A stretch of DNA of 64,000 nucleotides from Terrabacter sp. 28 (GCA_000955875.1 JYOE01000026.1:126486-190485), one strand, 5' to 3'. Shown: positions 42,901 to 51,098, counted from the first letter of the stretch. Made by a program: numbers and translations. Notes: generated from the letters alone by a model not told the origin.

Positions 42901-42937
42901 TCGGCGCTCCGGGCGACCTGCCAGTGATCCAGTTCAT
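36989..42937 (-). CDS. Giant secreted heme peroxidase with RTX and FnIII repeats
   Basis: A 1982-aa exported protein. After a signal peptide (FPSAALMAQAAVA) comes an animal-type heme peroxidase domain: distal His273 in FGQFFDHGVDQ, catalytic Arg544 in DGRVNENIGLTAIHQIFHSE and proximal His668 in VYRFGHSM. Next are RTX-type Ca-binding nonapeptides (GGNDNDTFWGGAGNDIIEGG style, about 1030-1195, with a further block near 1350), then five fibronectin III domains to the C-terminus. Bacterial members oxidise halides or organic substrates and may kill competitors. ATG 42937 is chosen for AGGGA 5 nt upstream. The SARP-like regulator gene lies 7 nt upstream and probably controls it. Confidence 0.9.
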   Translation of the reverse strand: MNWITGRSPGAPKTRSLWGVRRHGGTAWHPTKAKRFRRVAAGTAIAIPVAMLFPSAALMAQAAVAPVGEGFTVSPSDLAYILKQIKIAERHAATLSPAHPCDTLIGTGPDQIASPLVSFGLRTVDGSCNNLQPGQETFGAADQKFPRLATPVFKAAENSPAGFGPTTPSTYAQKKGNVFDSEPRVVSNLIVDQTSTNPAAIAAAGNPVRTQGSTGVVPCTTDPDPLATPPVIGVPADCVPSHTTLFIPNVTTDVGLSPPYNSMFTLFGQFFDHGVDQTVKGGGTVFVPLRADDPLRTLGPDGKPTSGDEVPASQAFMVMTRAQNQPGQDGVLGDNPATPVDESLDDVQDANNTDSPWVDQSQTYTSHASHQVFLREYANNANGRPVSTGKLLGGPAGPTAGGMATWATTKAQASALLGIKLLDKDVLNVPMLAADPYGKFIPGPARGLPQFVTSTGLVEANRADNGGTGTLVPANVRYFDTPFLTDIAHNADPSPQDTDRNPATPPVAPTPDPDTTASADFASQAPGTYDDEMLNAHFIAGDGRVNENIGLTAIHQIFHSEHDRLVGDDTNPAVGSIKNVLLNDTTPSGVAALAEWRLAAGANGWNGERLFQAARFITEMEYQHLVFEEFARKVQPAINPFQPFAFTQTELNPAVKAEFAHAVYRFGHSMLTDTISRRNEDGVGPDGVFGTSDDTKGSQNDISLLDGFLNPPEYTNGGPAGPLTSEEAAGSIIMGMSDQVGNELDEFVTETLRNNLLGLPLDLATINMARARSEGIPRLNVLRREIFNSTNDGQLQPYVNWVDFGENLKHPESLVNFVAAYGLHPTITAATTVVAKREAARLIVSPNTGEVPPADAAAFMTSTGAWANAGTSSITGLDNVDLWVGGLAERTNLFGGLLGSTFNYVFEKQLTDLQNGDRLYYLARTPGMNLRAQLEGNSFAELIMRNTNAHSLKADAFATADCKFELKNLAGTAAGFAASGGTVADDPSSDCSETDLLIRMPDGTIKYRARNTVDPAGINGQSVYNGTAGVDRVYGGNDNDTFWGGAGNDIIEGGDGADIALGGEGNDIITDLAGDDVPKGGPGNDAIDAGPGLDIVMGGDGNDFTNGGANINETFAGSGDDFVIAGQGEDAVFGDSGDDWQEGGDQPDLLQGDSGNLFFLDDSQKPGHDVLIGQGGDDDYDMEGGDDIGVAGPGIEKVAGASGYDWEIGQSDPQPQDADLALPILPLDILQVGVRDKFNEVEALSGANLDDKLRGDDIVPSQRGGGGFIGCDVLDQNGVNRVAGLNRLLPALATPLAGVIAASASKDCPVLSGTNVWGDGNILLGGAGNDTIEGRGADDIIDGDKALSVRISVRTSAGAELGSTDLMENTAKSGTFGAGTTGMTLQQAVFAGLVDPGNLVTVREVTAGTAAPDCSATTPAPTATSVNCDTAVFSGPLSNYSITSVAASGTTLASIRVTQTGADVVGQKVSDGVDTLRNIELLKFSDQTVPLTVPNAPTNVSATASAGATTTGTATVNWTAPAATASPITSFTVVVRDGATVVQTITGIPATATSRTVTGLVNGTTVTLSVSAVTALGNGPEGTSNAVTPRGLPGAPTGVVATAGNAQATVNWVAPASDGGSAITGYTVVVRRGTTLVSTNTVAANLRTFTATGLTNGSTHTFTVNAVNAFGPSTAVTSNTVTPIGGVPGAPRTVTATATSGATTTGAATISWLAPLPNGSAPITSYTVVIRVGANVVRTVTGIAPTATSSTQTGLSNGTTYTLSVNAVNAAGSGAQVAAPAVTPRGLPGTPTGVTATPGPNVVTVRWVAPSNGGSAILRYEIVITRNNGTVNVGTVTAAPTATSFAVTGISNGLLYTFRVRAVNALGTGALSAAVSATPRTVPGAPVIGTAASGVAGGAITATANWTAPASTGGSPITGYRVSALRMSAAGAVLATTVVNVGPTVRTVSPTLVAGNYRFSVQAVNVAGTSASSARSNLVTAR

Positions 42938-42944
42938 GGCATCC

Positions 42945-44015
42945 CTATCTCGTGAGAACTGCTGGGTGAAGTTGTGAGTTGGTGACAGAAGGCGCCGGTC
43001 GGCGTCCACGGGTGAGGTGCCGGACGCGCGCAGCGCTTCGCGTCGTCACGGCGTCGGAGCAGGACAGCCCCCGCAGCAGGGCGTCGATGGTGCGCCGGGC
43101 GTCCTCGACGGACGGCCCGCCACCGGCGGGCACCGGCACACCGGCGACGGCGGAGGCGGGTTCACCGGTGATGGTGACGTAGAGGCAGATGACCGACTCG
43201 ATGAGCAGGGCCAGGTCAGGGGCCGACTCGGACGGTCCGCCCAGCAGCCGCGTGTAGATCTCCTGCAGCCGCGGGCCGGGCTGGCAGCCGAGCTCGGCGG
43301 CGAGGTGGCGGCGACACTGCTCGTAGGAGCGCAGGCCGTCGGCGTGACGTCCCTGCACCTCTGAGCTGCGCAGCAGCACCCACCACGCGCTCTCGTCGAG
43401 CGGGTCGAGGTCGATCGCGGCGCGCGCCCACGTGGCTGCATCACCGGGCGCGACGTCGACGACCTTCTCGGCCGCGGCGACCAGCCACGCTCGCACCTGG
43501 CTACCGTGTCGCCACCGCGCGTCCTCGAGCCACGCAGCGTCACCCTCTCCCGGGAGGAACGGGCGGACGAGCTGCGCGAGGGACGGCCGGAGCTGGACGA
43601 GCGCCGCCTCGGTGTCCACCTGGGACAGGGCGCGCTCGACCACCCGACGGTGACGGTGCAGGTCGAGGTCGACGATGTCGGCGTCCAGGCGGTAGCACCC
43701 CGACCCGGTCTCGATGGGACTCCACCTCGGGGCGCCAGTAGGACGCAGGCGCTTCCGCAGCTGGCAGATGTAGGTCTCCAGCGTTGCGCCACAGGCAGAT
43801 CCGCGCTCGCCGGGCCACAGCATCGAGATGAGCTCGTCCTTCGCGACAGGCATGCCGTCCGCGAAGAGCAGCGCGAGGAGCAGGTGTCGGACCTTCGTGC
43901 CGCCGATGTCCCGGGGGCCCATCTCGCGGTCGTCGACGCGCACGCTCACGCCACCCAAGAGCTGCACTGCGATCAATTCCTGCATGTCGATCGCATCGCT
44001 CGCCACTGCGCTCAT
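42945..44015 (-). CDS. SARP/BTAD-type transcriptional regulator
   Basis: A 356-aa protein with an N-terminal OmpR-like winged helix (VRHLLLALLFADGMPVAKDEL, then TLETYICQLRKRL) and a bacterial transcriptional activation domain (EDARWRHGSQVRAWLVAAAE, SSEVQGRHADGLRSYEQCRR). The C-terminal roughly 100 residues are not conserved and no ATPase is attached. The ATG at 44015 has GGGAGG 5 nt upstream. It lies directly upstream of the peroxidase gene on the same strand, and two palindromes lie in its promoter region. Confidence 0.88.
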   Translation of the reverse strand: MSAVASDAIDMQELIAVQLLGGVSVRVDDREMGPRDIGGTKVRHLLLALLFADGMPVAKDELISMLWPGERGSACGATLETYICQLRKRLRPTGAPRWSPIETGSGCYRLDADIVDLDLHRHRRVVERALSQVDTEAALVQLRPSLAQLVRPFLPGEGDAAWLEDARWRHGSQVRAWLVAAAEKVVDVAPGDAATWARAAIDLDPLDESAWWVLLRSSEVQGRHADGLRSYEQCRRHLAAELGCQPGPRLQEIYTRLLGGPSESAPDLALLIESVICLYVTITGEPASAVAGVPVPAGGGPSVEDARRTIDALLRGLSCSDAVTTRSAARVRHLTRGRRPAPSVTNSQLHPAVLTR

Positions 44016-44103
44016 CGGCCCTCCCCGCCCATGTCGCCCGGACGGCGTCGTCCGGTCACCCCTGGGGCGTGGCCGACCTGGGTCGGCGACTCCCCCGGTC
44101 CGC

Positions 44104-44122
44104 GTGGCGCATGGTGCGCCAC
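44104..44122. promoter_or_regulatory. Perfect palindrome 1 upstream of SARP-like gene
   Basis: GTGGCGCA and TGCGCCAC are separated by 3 bp, about 90 bp upstream of the regulator start. The arms are perfectly complementary, as expected of a dimeric regulator's operator. Confidence 0.55.
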
Positions 44123-44172
44123 CGAGGACCCTCGACGGGAGGCATGCAGGGCACAGCGTCACGTGTGGCGAT

Positions 44173-44193
44173 CGACAGTGCCAGGCACTGTCG
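44173..44193. promoter_or_regulatory. Perfect palindrome 2 upstream of SARP-like gene
   Basis: CGACAGTGCC and GGCACTGTCG are separated by a single base, about 160 bp upstream of the regulator start. The length and perfection suggest an operator. Confidence 0.55.
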
Positions 44194-44516
44194 GACCGTC
44201 GACGCATGACGCCCCGGGCTGTTCCTGGAGGTACGGCATGGCATGACCCATCGTCCGCGCGCACGTGTCTCCCCCACGGCTGCTCACGGTCTGGGCGTCG
44301 CCCCCGCGACTCGTTCCCCCAGGGAGCCCAAGGCCCCTCTGTCCCCCGGTTCCTCCCTTGTTGTTGTCTGCTCTGCAGTGTGCTCCCAGTCACATCACAG
44401 ACGATGCAAAACAAGAAAATTGCTTCGCCTGATCAGCGCCGGATCGGTTGTGCGAGTGAACAATTCGGACATTCGGTGCGCGGACGCGCACGCTGGCCCA
44501 CGGTTGCGGGCCGGAT

Positions 44517-46088
44517 TCAGGCGTGACGCAGCGAGGACAGCAGCTCCGGCGCCCGCCGGTCGTAGATCCGGGCCCCCGTACTGGCGCCCAGGACGGCGGC
44601 CGCAGCCCCGACGCCGGCGCCGACCAGGGCCGCACCCCAGGCGACTCCGGCCACGCCTGACCATGCGGCCCACGCGAGGGCCAGCGCTGGGGACGACATG
44701 ACCAGCGTGGCGACGCTGGCGACGGACTGGGCCGCGACCGCGATGCCGGCAGCGCCCGGCGGGGTGCCGAACGGGCTCGCCCCGGGCTCGGGCACCGGAT
44801 AGGGCAGCACGACGCTCATCACGCTGGAGACCCCGAGACCGGCACCCAGCAGAGCCGCCGAGACCCCGAACGCGGCCGGCGCAAGCCCCCAGTAGCCGCT
44901 CACACCGACCCCGACGACGGTGTAGGGCGGCACGAGGGCCAGGGCGAGCAGCAGGTCGGGGAGGGCCCGCCCGCGACGGTCGTCGGTGCCGGTCGTGCCG
45001 GCCACCACGTGCAGCCACAGCGCGTCGGAGTCGTAGGACACGGCGTTGTGGCCGCTCCACCCGATGAGGAAGGCGAGGAGCGGGCCCATGAGCAGCGGCG
45101 GCCACGTCAGGTCGCTCGTGAAGACGGGGATGAGCAGCGCCAGTGGCAGCACGGGCGTCATCGCCATGCTGGTCTGGTAGCGCGGGTCGCGTCTCCAGTA
45201 GGTGAGGACCCTCGCGGCGACGGCGCCCGATGGGGTGCCGGGCAGGCGGGCGAGCAGCCCGATGTCGTCTCCGGCGGCGGCGACGGAGTCGGATCGCGAC
45301 ACGGCTCGGGGGTTCTCCACCTGCACCCGCAGCACGCGCGACCAGAGGACGAAGACGAGGGCGAGCAGCCCTGTGGCCAGGGCAAGTCGGACGCCGCCCA
45401 GGAGAGGCCTACCTGCCGCGACGTCACCCGGCGCGGCCCACGCCCACCCGAGCGGTGACCAGGCGACGACGCTCGCTGCTGAACGGGCAGCCGGCCCGAC
45501 GCCGCCGCCGAGGTTGGCCAGGATCGCGGTCGCGGGCGCGACGAGTGCGAAGAGGACGAGACCGAGCACGGCCACGACGTCGCGGCCCCGACGGCTCGAC
45601 AGGGCGTTGGTGAGCGACGCGCAGACCCATCGGCTCGTCGTGATCGCAGTGAGGAGCCCGACTGCCGTCGACGCCACGGCCACGAGCGTGGACGCCGCCG
45701 TCTGCGACCAGGCGACGACGACTCCCACCGACAGCACCATCGAGGCGATCGACGGCAGGCTCACCAGGGCCGCGAGGACCAGCCCCACGGCGAGGTCGCT
45801 CTGGGGAACGGCGAAGGTGGCGAACCGGCCGGGGTCGAGGGTTGGGTCGGAGCCGAAGGAGAACAGCGGCAGGACCGTCCAGAGGACGGTGCCGGCCGCC
45901 CCGGCGAGCGGGACCACCACCTGCGCCGCGTCGAGCGAGCTGCGGAACGAGGCGAGGATCAGCGCGAGACCCGCGACGAGGACGGAGAAGTAGACGATGC
46001 CCACGACGGCACCGATGGCCTGCGTGCGGCTGCGACGGAAGATGTTGCGCAGCAGGGTCAGCTTCAGTCGGACGAGGTGCGCAACCAC
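44517..46088 (-). CDS. ABC transporter permease
   Basis: A 523-aa membrane protein with about 12 hydrophobic helices. MVAHLVRLKLTLLRNIFRRS at the N-terminus and the distribution of helices resemble ABC-2 type export permeases of actinobacteria. It pairs with the ATPase gene upstream, overlapping it by 25 nt. The GTG start at 46088 is the best N-terminus by family resemblance. The substrate is unknown. Confidence 0.85.
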   Translation of the reverse strand: MVAHLVRLKLTLLRNIFRRSRTQAIGAVVGIVYFSVLVAGLALILASFRSSLDAAQVVVPLAGAAGTVLWTVLPLFSFGSDPTLDPGRFATFAVPQSDLAVGLVLAALVSLPSIASMVLSVGVVVAWSQTAASTLVAVASTAVGLLTAITTSRWVCASLTNALSSRRGRDVVAVLGLVLFALVAPATAILANLGGGVGPAARSAASVVAWSPLGWAWAAPGDVAAGRPLLGGVRLALATGLLALVFVLWSRVLRVQVENPRAVSRSDSVAAAGDDIGLLARLPGTPSGAVAARVLTYWRRDPRYQTSMAMTPVLPLALLIPVFTSDLTWPPLLMGPLLAFLIGWSGHNAVSYDSDALWLHVVAGTTGTDDRRGRALPDLLLALALVPPYTVVGVGVSGYWGLAPAAFGVSAALLGAGLGVSSVMSVVLPYPVPEPGASPFGTPPGAAGIAVAAQSVASVATLVMSSPALALAWAAWSGVAGVAWGAALVGAGVGAAAAVLGASTGARIYDRRAPELLSSLRHA

Positions 46089-46870
46089 GACAGCCCCACC
46101 ACCTCGGTCGAGCCGCCGACGAGGTCGACGAACCTCTCCTCCAGCGACTGGGCCCCGCGGACGTCGTCGAGCCCACCTGCTGCGAGCACGACGCCCTCGG
46201 AGATGACCGCGACGTGCGTGCAGGTGCGCTCGACGAGGTCCATGACGTGGCTGGAGAGCACGACCGTGCCGCCGGACTCGACGTAGCCGGAGAGGATGTG
46301 GCGGATCGTGGCCGCCGAGATCGGGTCGACGGCCTCGAACGGCTCGTCGAGGACCAGCACGCGCGGGCCGTGGACGAGCGCCGAGGCGAGCGTGACCTTC
46401 TTGGTCATGCCGGCCGAGTAGTCGACGACGAGCTTGCCCTGCGCGTCGGCCAGCCCCAGGGCCACGACGAGCTCGGCCGCCCGCTCCGACGCGAGCTCAC
46501 GCGACAGGCCGCGGAGCAGGCCGGCATACGTGATGAGCTGGAGCCCGGTGAGGCGGTCGAAGAGCCTCAGCCCGTCGGGCAGCACGCCGAGCAGGCGCTT
46601 GGCGGCGACGGGGTCGGCCCACACGTCGTACCCCAGCACGAACGCCTCTCCCGCGTCGGGCCGCAGGAGCCCGGTCACCATGGACAGCGTCGTCGTCTTG
46701 CCCGCACCGTTGGGTCCGACCAGCCCGAAGAACGACCCACGGGGAACGTCGAGGTCGATGCCCTTGACCGCGACGACGTCACCGAACCGCTTGCCGAGGC
46801 CGCGCATGGCGATGGCTGGGCCTTCGCTCCGGCTGCCTTGCGGCGCAGGCAGATCCGACGTGTCATCCAT
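46064..46870 (-). CDS. ABC transporter ATP-binding protein
   Basis: A 268-aa ABC ATPase. Walker A GPNGAGKTTT, signature YSAGMTKKV (a variant of LSGGQ), Walker B VLVLDEPFEAVD and the H-loop SSHVMD are all visible. With the downstream permease it forms an ABC-2 type exporter. The ATG at 46870 begins the MDDTSD segment; its ribosome binding site is weak. Confidence 0.9.
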   Translation of the reverse strand: MDDTSDLPAPQGSRSEGPAIAMRGLGKRFGDVVAVKGIDLDVPRGSFFGLVGPNGAGKTTTLSMVTGLLRPDAGEAFVLGYDVWADPVAAKRLLGVLPDGLRLFDRLTGLQLITYAGLLRGLSRELASERAAELVVALGLADAQGKLVVDYSAGMTKKVTLASALVHGPRVLVLDEPFEAVDPISAATIRHILSGYVESGGTVVLSSHVMDLVERTCTHVAVISEGVVLAAGGLDDVRGAQSLEERFVDLVGGSTEVVGLSWLRTSSD

Positions 46871-46890
46871 GGGCTGGCGGGAGCGTGCCG

Positions 46891-47544
46891 TCAGAACGTC
46901 GCCGACTCGGCGTCGCGCAGCGGGGTGTAGGTGAGACCGTCGACCCCGGCGAACTGCTCGATGTGGCCGGAGTACATCCGGTGCCCGACGTCGCTGAGCA
47001 GCGCATCGTGGATGGGAATGAACACCTTCGGCGCGATGCGACCGACAAAGGCGATCGAGTCGCGGCTCGCCGCCCACGGGGCGTTGAGCGGGTGGGCGAG
47101 CACGTCGACGTCGCCGGGCTCGCCGTCGTAGGCGTCACCCGGGTGGAACAAGGACGGCTCGCCGTCGGCGCGCAGCACCACACCGACGTTGGGGATGCGG
47201 GGCATGTCGGGGTGGTTGAACGCGTGCAGCTCCCCCACCGGCGTCACCCGCACGTCACCGACGGCGAAGTCCTCGCCCTGCCTCGAGGGGACGACCGCGA
47301 GACCCTCGACGCGGAGCTTCTCGGCCGTCAGCGGGTCGGTGTGGACGGTGGCCGACGGGTTGGCTCGGACGAGGGCCGCCGCCCGTTCGGGGTCGAAGTG
47401 GTCGGCGTGGTTGTGCGTCACGAGGATCGCGTCGAGGTCGGTGAGCTGCTCGAACCCCGTGGAGAAGCTGCCCGGGTCGATCAGGAGGCGCCGGTCTGCG
47501 ATCTCGACGAGGAGACAGGCATGTCCGAGATGAGTCACGCGCAT
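46891..47544 (-). CDS. MBL-fold metal-dependent hydrolase (UlaG-like)
   Basis: A 217-aa metallo-beta-lactamase fold protein: VTHLGHACLLVE, LIDPGSFS, THNHADHFD (HxHxDH) and downstream His residues in FHPGDAYDG and IPIHD. Similar proteins are annotated as L-ascorbate-6-phosphate-lactonase-like, but the substrate here is unknown. It sits 20 nt before the ABC ATPase gene and 8 nt after the Vps62-like gene, so it may share their transcript. Confidence 0.85.
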   Translation of the reverse strand: MRVTHLGHACLLVEIADRRLLIDPGSFSTGFEQLTDLDAILVTHNHADHFDPERAAALVRANPSATVHTDPLTAEKLRVEGLAVVPSRQGEDFAVGDVRVTPVGELHAFNHPDMPRIPNVGVVLRADGEPSLFHPGDAYDGEPGDVDVLAHPLNAPWAASRDSIAFVGRIAPKVFIPIHDALLSDVGHRMYSGHIEQFAGVDGLTYTPLRDAESATF

Positions 47545-47552
47545 GGCTCCAC

Positions 47553-49487
47553 CTAACCACGCACCGCTGTCATCTCGGCGGCACAGTGCTCGCGGCGGAG
47601 GTCGAAGAAGAGCAGGCCGATCCCGATGGTCGGCACCGGCACGAGGAGGGCGGTGCAGGCGGCGGCCACGACGTTGCACAGCGCGACCGGCCAACCCGTG
47701 GCGAGGAGCAGCAGCCCCCCGACGACCGGCCCGCAGAGCGTCGCCGAGTAGAGCAGCACGAGCGCCAGCATCGTCGACTTGAGCCGCCGCGTCCGGGTCA
47801 GGGCGGCACTGCGGGCGAACGCCGCTCGCGGACCGAGTCCTTCGATGCTGCTGGCGGCGAACGACACGCACCACAGCGACAGCAGCACGAGGCCGACGGG
47901 AGCCAGCCAGAAGCTGCTGAACAGGACGGTGACGGCGCCCGCGCCGAGCAGGTAGGTGACCGCGGGGGCGGGACGTTCCACGAGCCGACGGAGGGCGGCC
48001 GTCACGGACGGCTGGACGGCCCGCGCCCGCTGCGCCAGCAGGTCGAGCACGACCGTCACCACCACTGCCTGGACGACGAAGAGGACGAGCCACGCCCCGG
48101 TCGATGCCGGCACGGTGACCCACGCGTTGCGACTGCCGTTGACCTCGGTGATGCCGGCATCGGCGCCGGGCCTGACGGACCACTGCCGCGCGTACGAGGC
48201 GGCCACTCCCGTGACGAGCAGCGCCAGGCTCGCCGGCAGCAGCTGGCCCCGGAGGCCGACGGCGACGGCCGCACCGTCGACGAGGATCTGCCCGGTGCGC
48301 CGCTCCCGGTCCGGTTGCCGTGCGTCGCCGCCACGCCATCGGGTCGACCTCGCGAGCGCGACCAGAGCGACCACGAGCGCGAGCAGGGCCATGGCTACGA
48401 AGACCGGCCGCTCGAGGACCTCGAGCAGCACCACGGAGCCACCGGCGACGAGTGCGCAGAACCCTTCGGCGGCCAGCCCCGGCACCGGCGGCAGGGCGAC
48501 GGCAGCCTCCCGCCCCTCCTGCTCGACCCACGTGACGGGAGCGGCCCACTGCTGCTTGGCCGCCGGGCCGGTCGGCCCGTTGTTGAAGCCTGGCGCCCGC
48601 TGTCCCCAGCGACCCTTGTACGCCAACCACGCGTACGGGTCGGAGCCCGAGCGCGGCACGTCGGTCGGCAGCAGCTCGACCGTCGGCGAGACGGCGGTCC
48701 CGGGCGCGGTCGTGTCGTCGCAGCCGAACCCGGTGGCTGCGCTGCGCCCGAACCAGACCGCCTGGGTGAAGTACGCGGCGTGCGACCCCTGCCCCGGATA
48801 GACGACGGGGTGCCCGTCGAGCAGCGCAAGGCGGTCGCGGTCGGTCCAGTCGGCCACCTCGGCACCCTCGTGCTGGGCGTATGCCGCCTGCCTGGGTGGG
48901 ACAGTCAGCGCAGCGCGGGCGTCGGGCGCGTCGAAGACGAGCTGCACCATCTCCCAGTCGCCCTCGTGGCGGTCGTTCCAGTCGTTGTAGACCCACCAGA
49001 ACCAGTACTGCAGGACGAGCCCGCCGGCCTGCGTCACCACGCGGGCGTAGACGACGGGTCGCTCCTGGAGGGTGCCGGCCCAGCGCTCGTAGTCGCAGCC
49101 CGGGGAGAGCACGCGACCGGGCAGGTCGAGGTTGGAGCCCGGCGGGGCGGCATACAGGTCGGCCGCCCGCGGCGCGCGCACGTCACCCCGCGGGGTGCGC
49201 AGCACGACGTCCGGTCGGCCGAGCACGGCGTCGACACGGGTGGGGAGGAAGGGCTCACCGTCGCCGCACGGTCGCGCCTGGGTGCGCACGACGACGACCG
49301 GTGCGTAGCGCTCGGCGAGCTGCTGCTCGGCGGCCTCGTCGTCGACGACCGGCGCGAGGTGGCGTGCTGGCACCGGCGCACGGGGAGGCGCCGTCGCAGC
49401 CGCGGGCACGGTCGAGAGCAAGGCACCGAGGCACAGCAGCACGACGATGGCCGCCCTTGCGGCACGGCGCGGCCCGGCATCGCCCAT
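47553..49487 (-). CDS. Exported/membrane protein with Vps62-like domain
   Basis: A 644-aa protein. A signal-like hydrophobic N-terminus (VVLLCLGALLSTVPAAA) leads to an extracytoplasmic domain with VLQYWFWWVYNDWNDRHEGD, which resembles the Vps62 family (WxxYNDxxNxHEGDW). The C-terminal 280 residues hold about six membrane helices. Function unknown; related domains occur in proteins tied to membrane lipids or pore-like toxins. The ATG at 49487 has no strong ribosome binding site; an in-frame GTG 18 nt upstream is possible. Confidence 0.6.
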   Translation of the reverse strand: MGDAGPRRAARAAIVVLLCLGALLSTVPAAATAPPRAPVPARHLAPVVDDEAAEQQLAERYAPVVVVRTQARPCGDGEPFLPTRVDAVLGRPDVVLRTPRGDVRAPRAADLYAAPPGSNLDLPGRVLSPGCDYERWAGTLQERPVVYARVVTQAGGLVLQYWFWWVYNDWNDRHEGDWEMVQLVFDAPDARAALTVPPRQAAYAQHEGAEVADWTDRDRLALLDGHPVVYPGQGSHAAYFTQAVWFGRSAATGFGCDDTTAPGTAVSPTVELLPTDVPRSGSDPYAWLAYKGRWGQRAPGFNNGPTGPAAKQQWAAPVTWVEQEGREAAVALPPVPGLAAEGFCALVAGGSVVLLEVLERPVFVAMALLALVVALVALARSTRWRGGDARQPDRERRTGQILVDGAAVAVGLRGQLLPASLALLVTGVAASYARQWSVRPGADAGITEVNGSRNAWVTVPASTGAWLVLFVVQAVVVTVVLDLLAQRARAVQPSVTAALRRLVERPAPAVTYLLGAGAVTVLFSSFWLAPVGLVLLSLWCVSFAASSIEGLGPRAAFARSAALTRTRRLKSTMLALVLLYSATLCGPVVGGLLLLATGWPVALCNVVAAACTALLVPVPTIGIGLLFFDLRREHCAAEMTAVRG

Positions 49488-49853
49488 GGCGACAGCAGAC
49501 CACACGTTGCTGACCCTGTCGCTGCACGAGCACGGCCACACGTGGTCGGGGTCAGACCCCCGGAGCAGGGCCCCAACGGTGGGCCCCGCCGAGCGGCGGC
49601 CCGAGCCGAGCACCACCCGTGCGCCGCCGCGCCCGTCCGATGCGCGAGGTCCCCGCCGACCTCCGCTGCAGCTCCGCGGCGGGCCAGGTCCAGCAGGGGG
49701 CGGGGGCACCAGGTCGCCTCGGCCCGCATCCCTGATCCGGCACAGTCAGCTCCTCCCGTCGACCCCCGCTCGGCACAACGAGGCACGCGGGCCCACGGTC
49801 ACGCCCCGACGGTCACGCCCCGACGCGCACGCCACGAGGCGCCGACAGGCGCG
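49488..49853. other. Intergenic region with 14-bp tandem repeat
   Basis: A 366-bp gap between the YihY-family gene end and the Vps62-like gene start. GGTCACGCCCCGAC occurs twice head to tail at 49797-49824. I see no convincing gene or hairpin; a promoter for the Vps62-like gene presumably lies here. Confidence 0.5.
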
Positions 49854-50984
49854 TCAGTGCGGTCGACGCTCGGCCGCCTCCTCCACCGCGGCCCTGTCGA
49901 AGTCCGACATCGCTCGGGTGTCGCGAGGCTCAGCGAACGGCTCGAGGTCCTCGGGCACCCCTGCGGCGATGGCACGCCCGCGGTCGAGCTCGGCGTTGAC
50001 CTCGGCGCCGAGCAGGATCGCGATGTTGGTCAGCCACAGCCAGACGAGGAAGACGACGACACCCGCGAGAGAGCCGTACGTCTTGTTGTACGAGGAGAAG
50101 TAGGCCACGTACACCGCGAAGAGTCCCGAGACGACGAGCCACATCAGCACCGCGAGGATGCCCCCCGGGCTCACCCACTTGACGCCACCCTGCCGCGCGT
50201 TCGGGCTGGCCCAGAAGAGCACCGCGAACAGCACCGACACGAGCAGCAGCAGGACCGGCCACTTGAGCACGTTCCAGAGCATCAGGCCGGTGTCACCGGC
50301 GCCGACGAGCTGCCCGATCTGCCGGGCCACGGGGCCGCTCACGACGACGATGACGGCGCTGACCACCATGACGACGACGGCGAAGACGGTCACTCCCACG
50401 CGGATGGGGATGGTCTTCCAGATCGGCCGGCCCTCGGGGATGTCGTAGATGACGTTGGAGGCCCGCATGAACGCCGACACGTAGCCCGAGGCGGACCAGA
50501 GGGCCACGAGCAGGCCGAGAACGGCGCCGAGGCCTGCACCCGTGCGGTTCGCCTGCGCCTGCGCGATGAGGGTGCGCACGAACTCCGCGCTCGAGCCCGG
50601 CGCCACGGCCTGCACCTGGTCGACCACCTGTGCGGTGGCGTCCTTGCCGAGCAGCCCGAGCGCCGCCACGAGGACGACGAGCGCAGGAGCGATCGACAGG
50701 AGCCCGTAGTAGGTCAGGGACGCAGCGAGATCGGTGAGGTTGTCGCGCTTGAACTCGCGGCGAGCCCGTTTGACGACCGCCACCAGCGACGGCTTCGACA
50801 GGTCGGTCGGCGACTCGGGTTCGGGGTGAGGCTCCGACTCGTGCCGTCGGTCGGACTCGGATCCTGGTTCGGACTCGTGTCGCGGGTCGGCATCATGTCG
50901 CGGGTCGGCCTCGTCCCGGTGGTCCGGGGCAGGCTCGTTTGCGGTCGGGGGTCGGCGGCTGTCGCCGCTGGGGGTCGGTGACAT
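49854..50984 (-). CDS. YihY/virulence factor BrkB family membrane protein
   Basis: A 376-aa protein with six membrane helices in the YihY/UPF0761 domain (about 75-340): LAASLTYYGLLSIAPALVVL, LLVALWSASGYVSAFMRASN, SPGGILAVLMWLVVSGLF and YGSLAGVVVFLVWLWLTN. The N-terminal 60 residues are a low-complexity, highly charged tail of repeated DPRHE/ESE units. The family's function is unsettled; it is often mislabelled RNase BN. It appears monocistronic. Confidence 0.9.
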   Translation of the reverse strand: MSPTPSGDSRRPPTANEPAPDHRDEADPRHDADPRHESEPGSESDRRHESEPHPEPESPTDLSKPSLVAVVKRARREFKRDNLTDLAASLTYYGLLSIAPALVVLVAALGLLGKDATAQVVDQVQAVAPGSSAEFVRTLIAQAQANRTGAGLGAVLGLLVALWSASGYVSAFMRASNVIYDIPEGRPIWKTIPIRVGVTVFAVVVMVVSAVIVVVSGPVARQIGQLVGAGDTGLMLWNVLKWPVLLLLVSVLFAVLFWASPNARQGGVKWVSPGGILAVLMWLVVSGLFAVYVAYFSSYNKTYGSLAGVVVFLVWLWLTNIAILLGAEVNAELDRGRAIAAGVPEDLEPFAEPRDTRAMSDFDRAAVEEAAERRPH

Positions 50985-51098
50985 ACCGGAGGCGTACCCC
51001 CTGGGACGGCCCTCTCACTCGCCGGTGTCACCGGAGGGTGCAGGACGGACCTGACCGGTGGCGCGTGACCTCACCTGCGCGAGGTCGGCGCCGGTGGG

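Larger units (their letters stand above)
44016..44516. other. Regulatory region upstream of SARP-like gene
   Basis: About 500 bp without a gene. It contains two perfect palindromes (44104-44122, 44173-44193) and an AT-rich stretch around 44350-44470. The far end is the 3' side of the ABC permease gene, for which I see no clear terminator. Confidence 0.6.
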
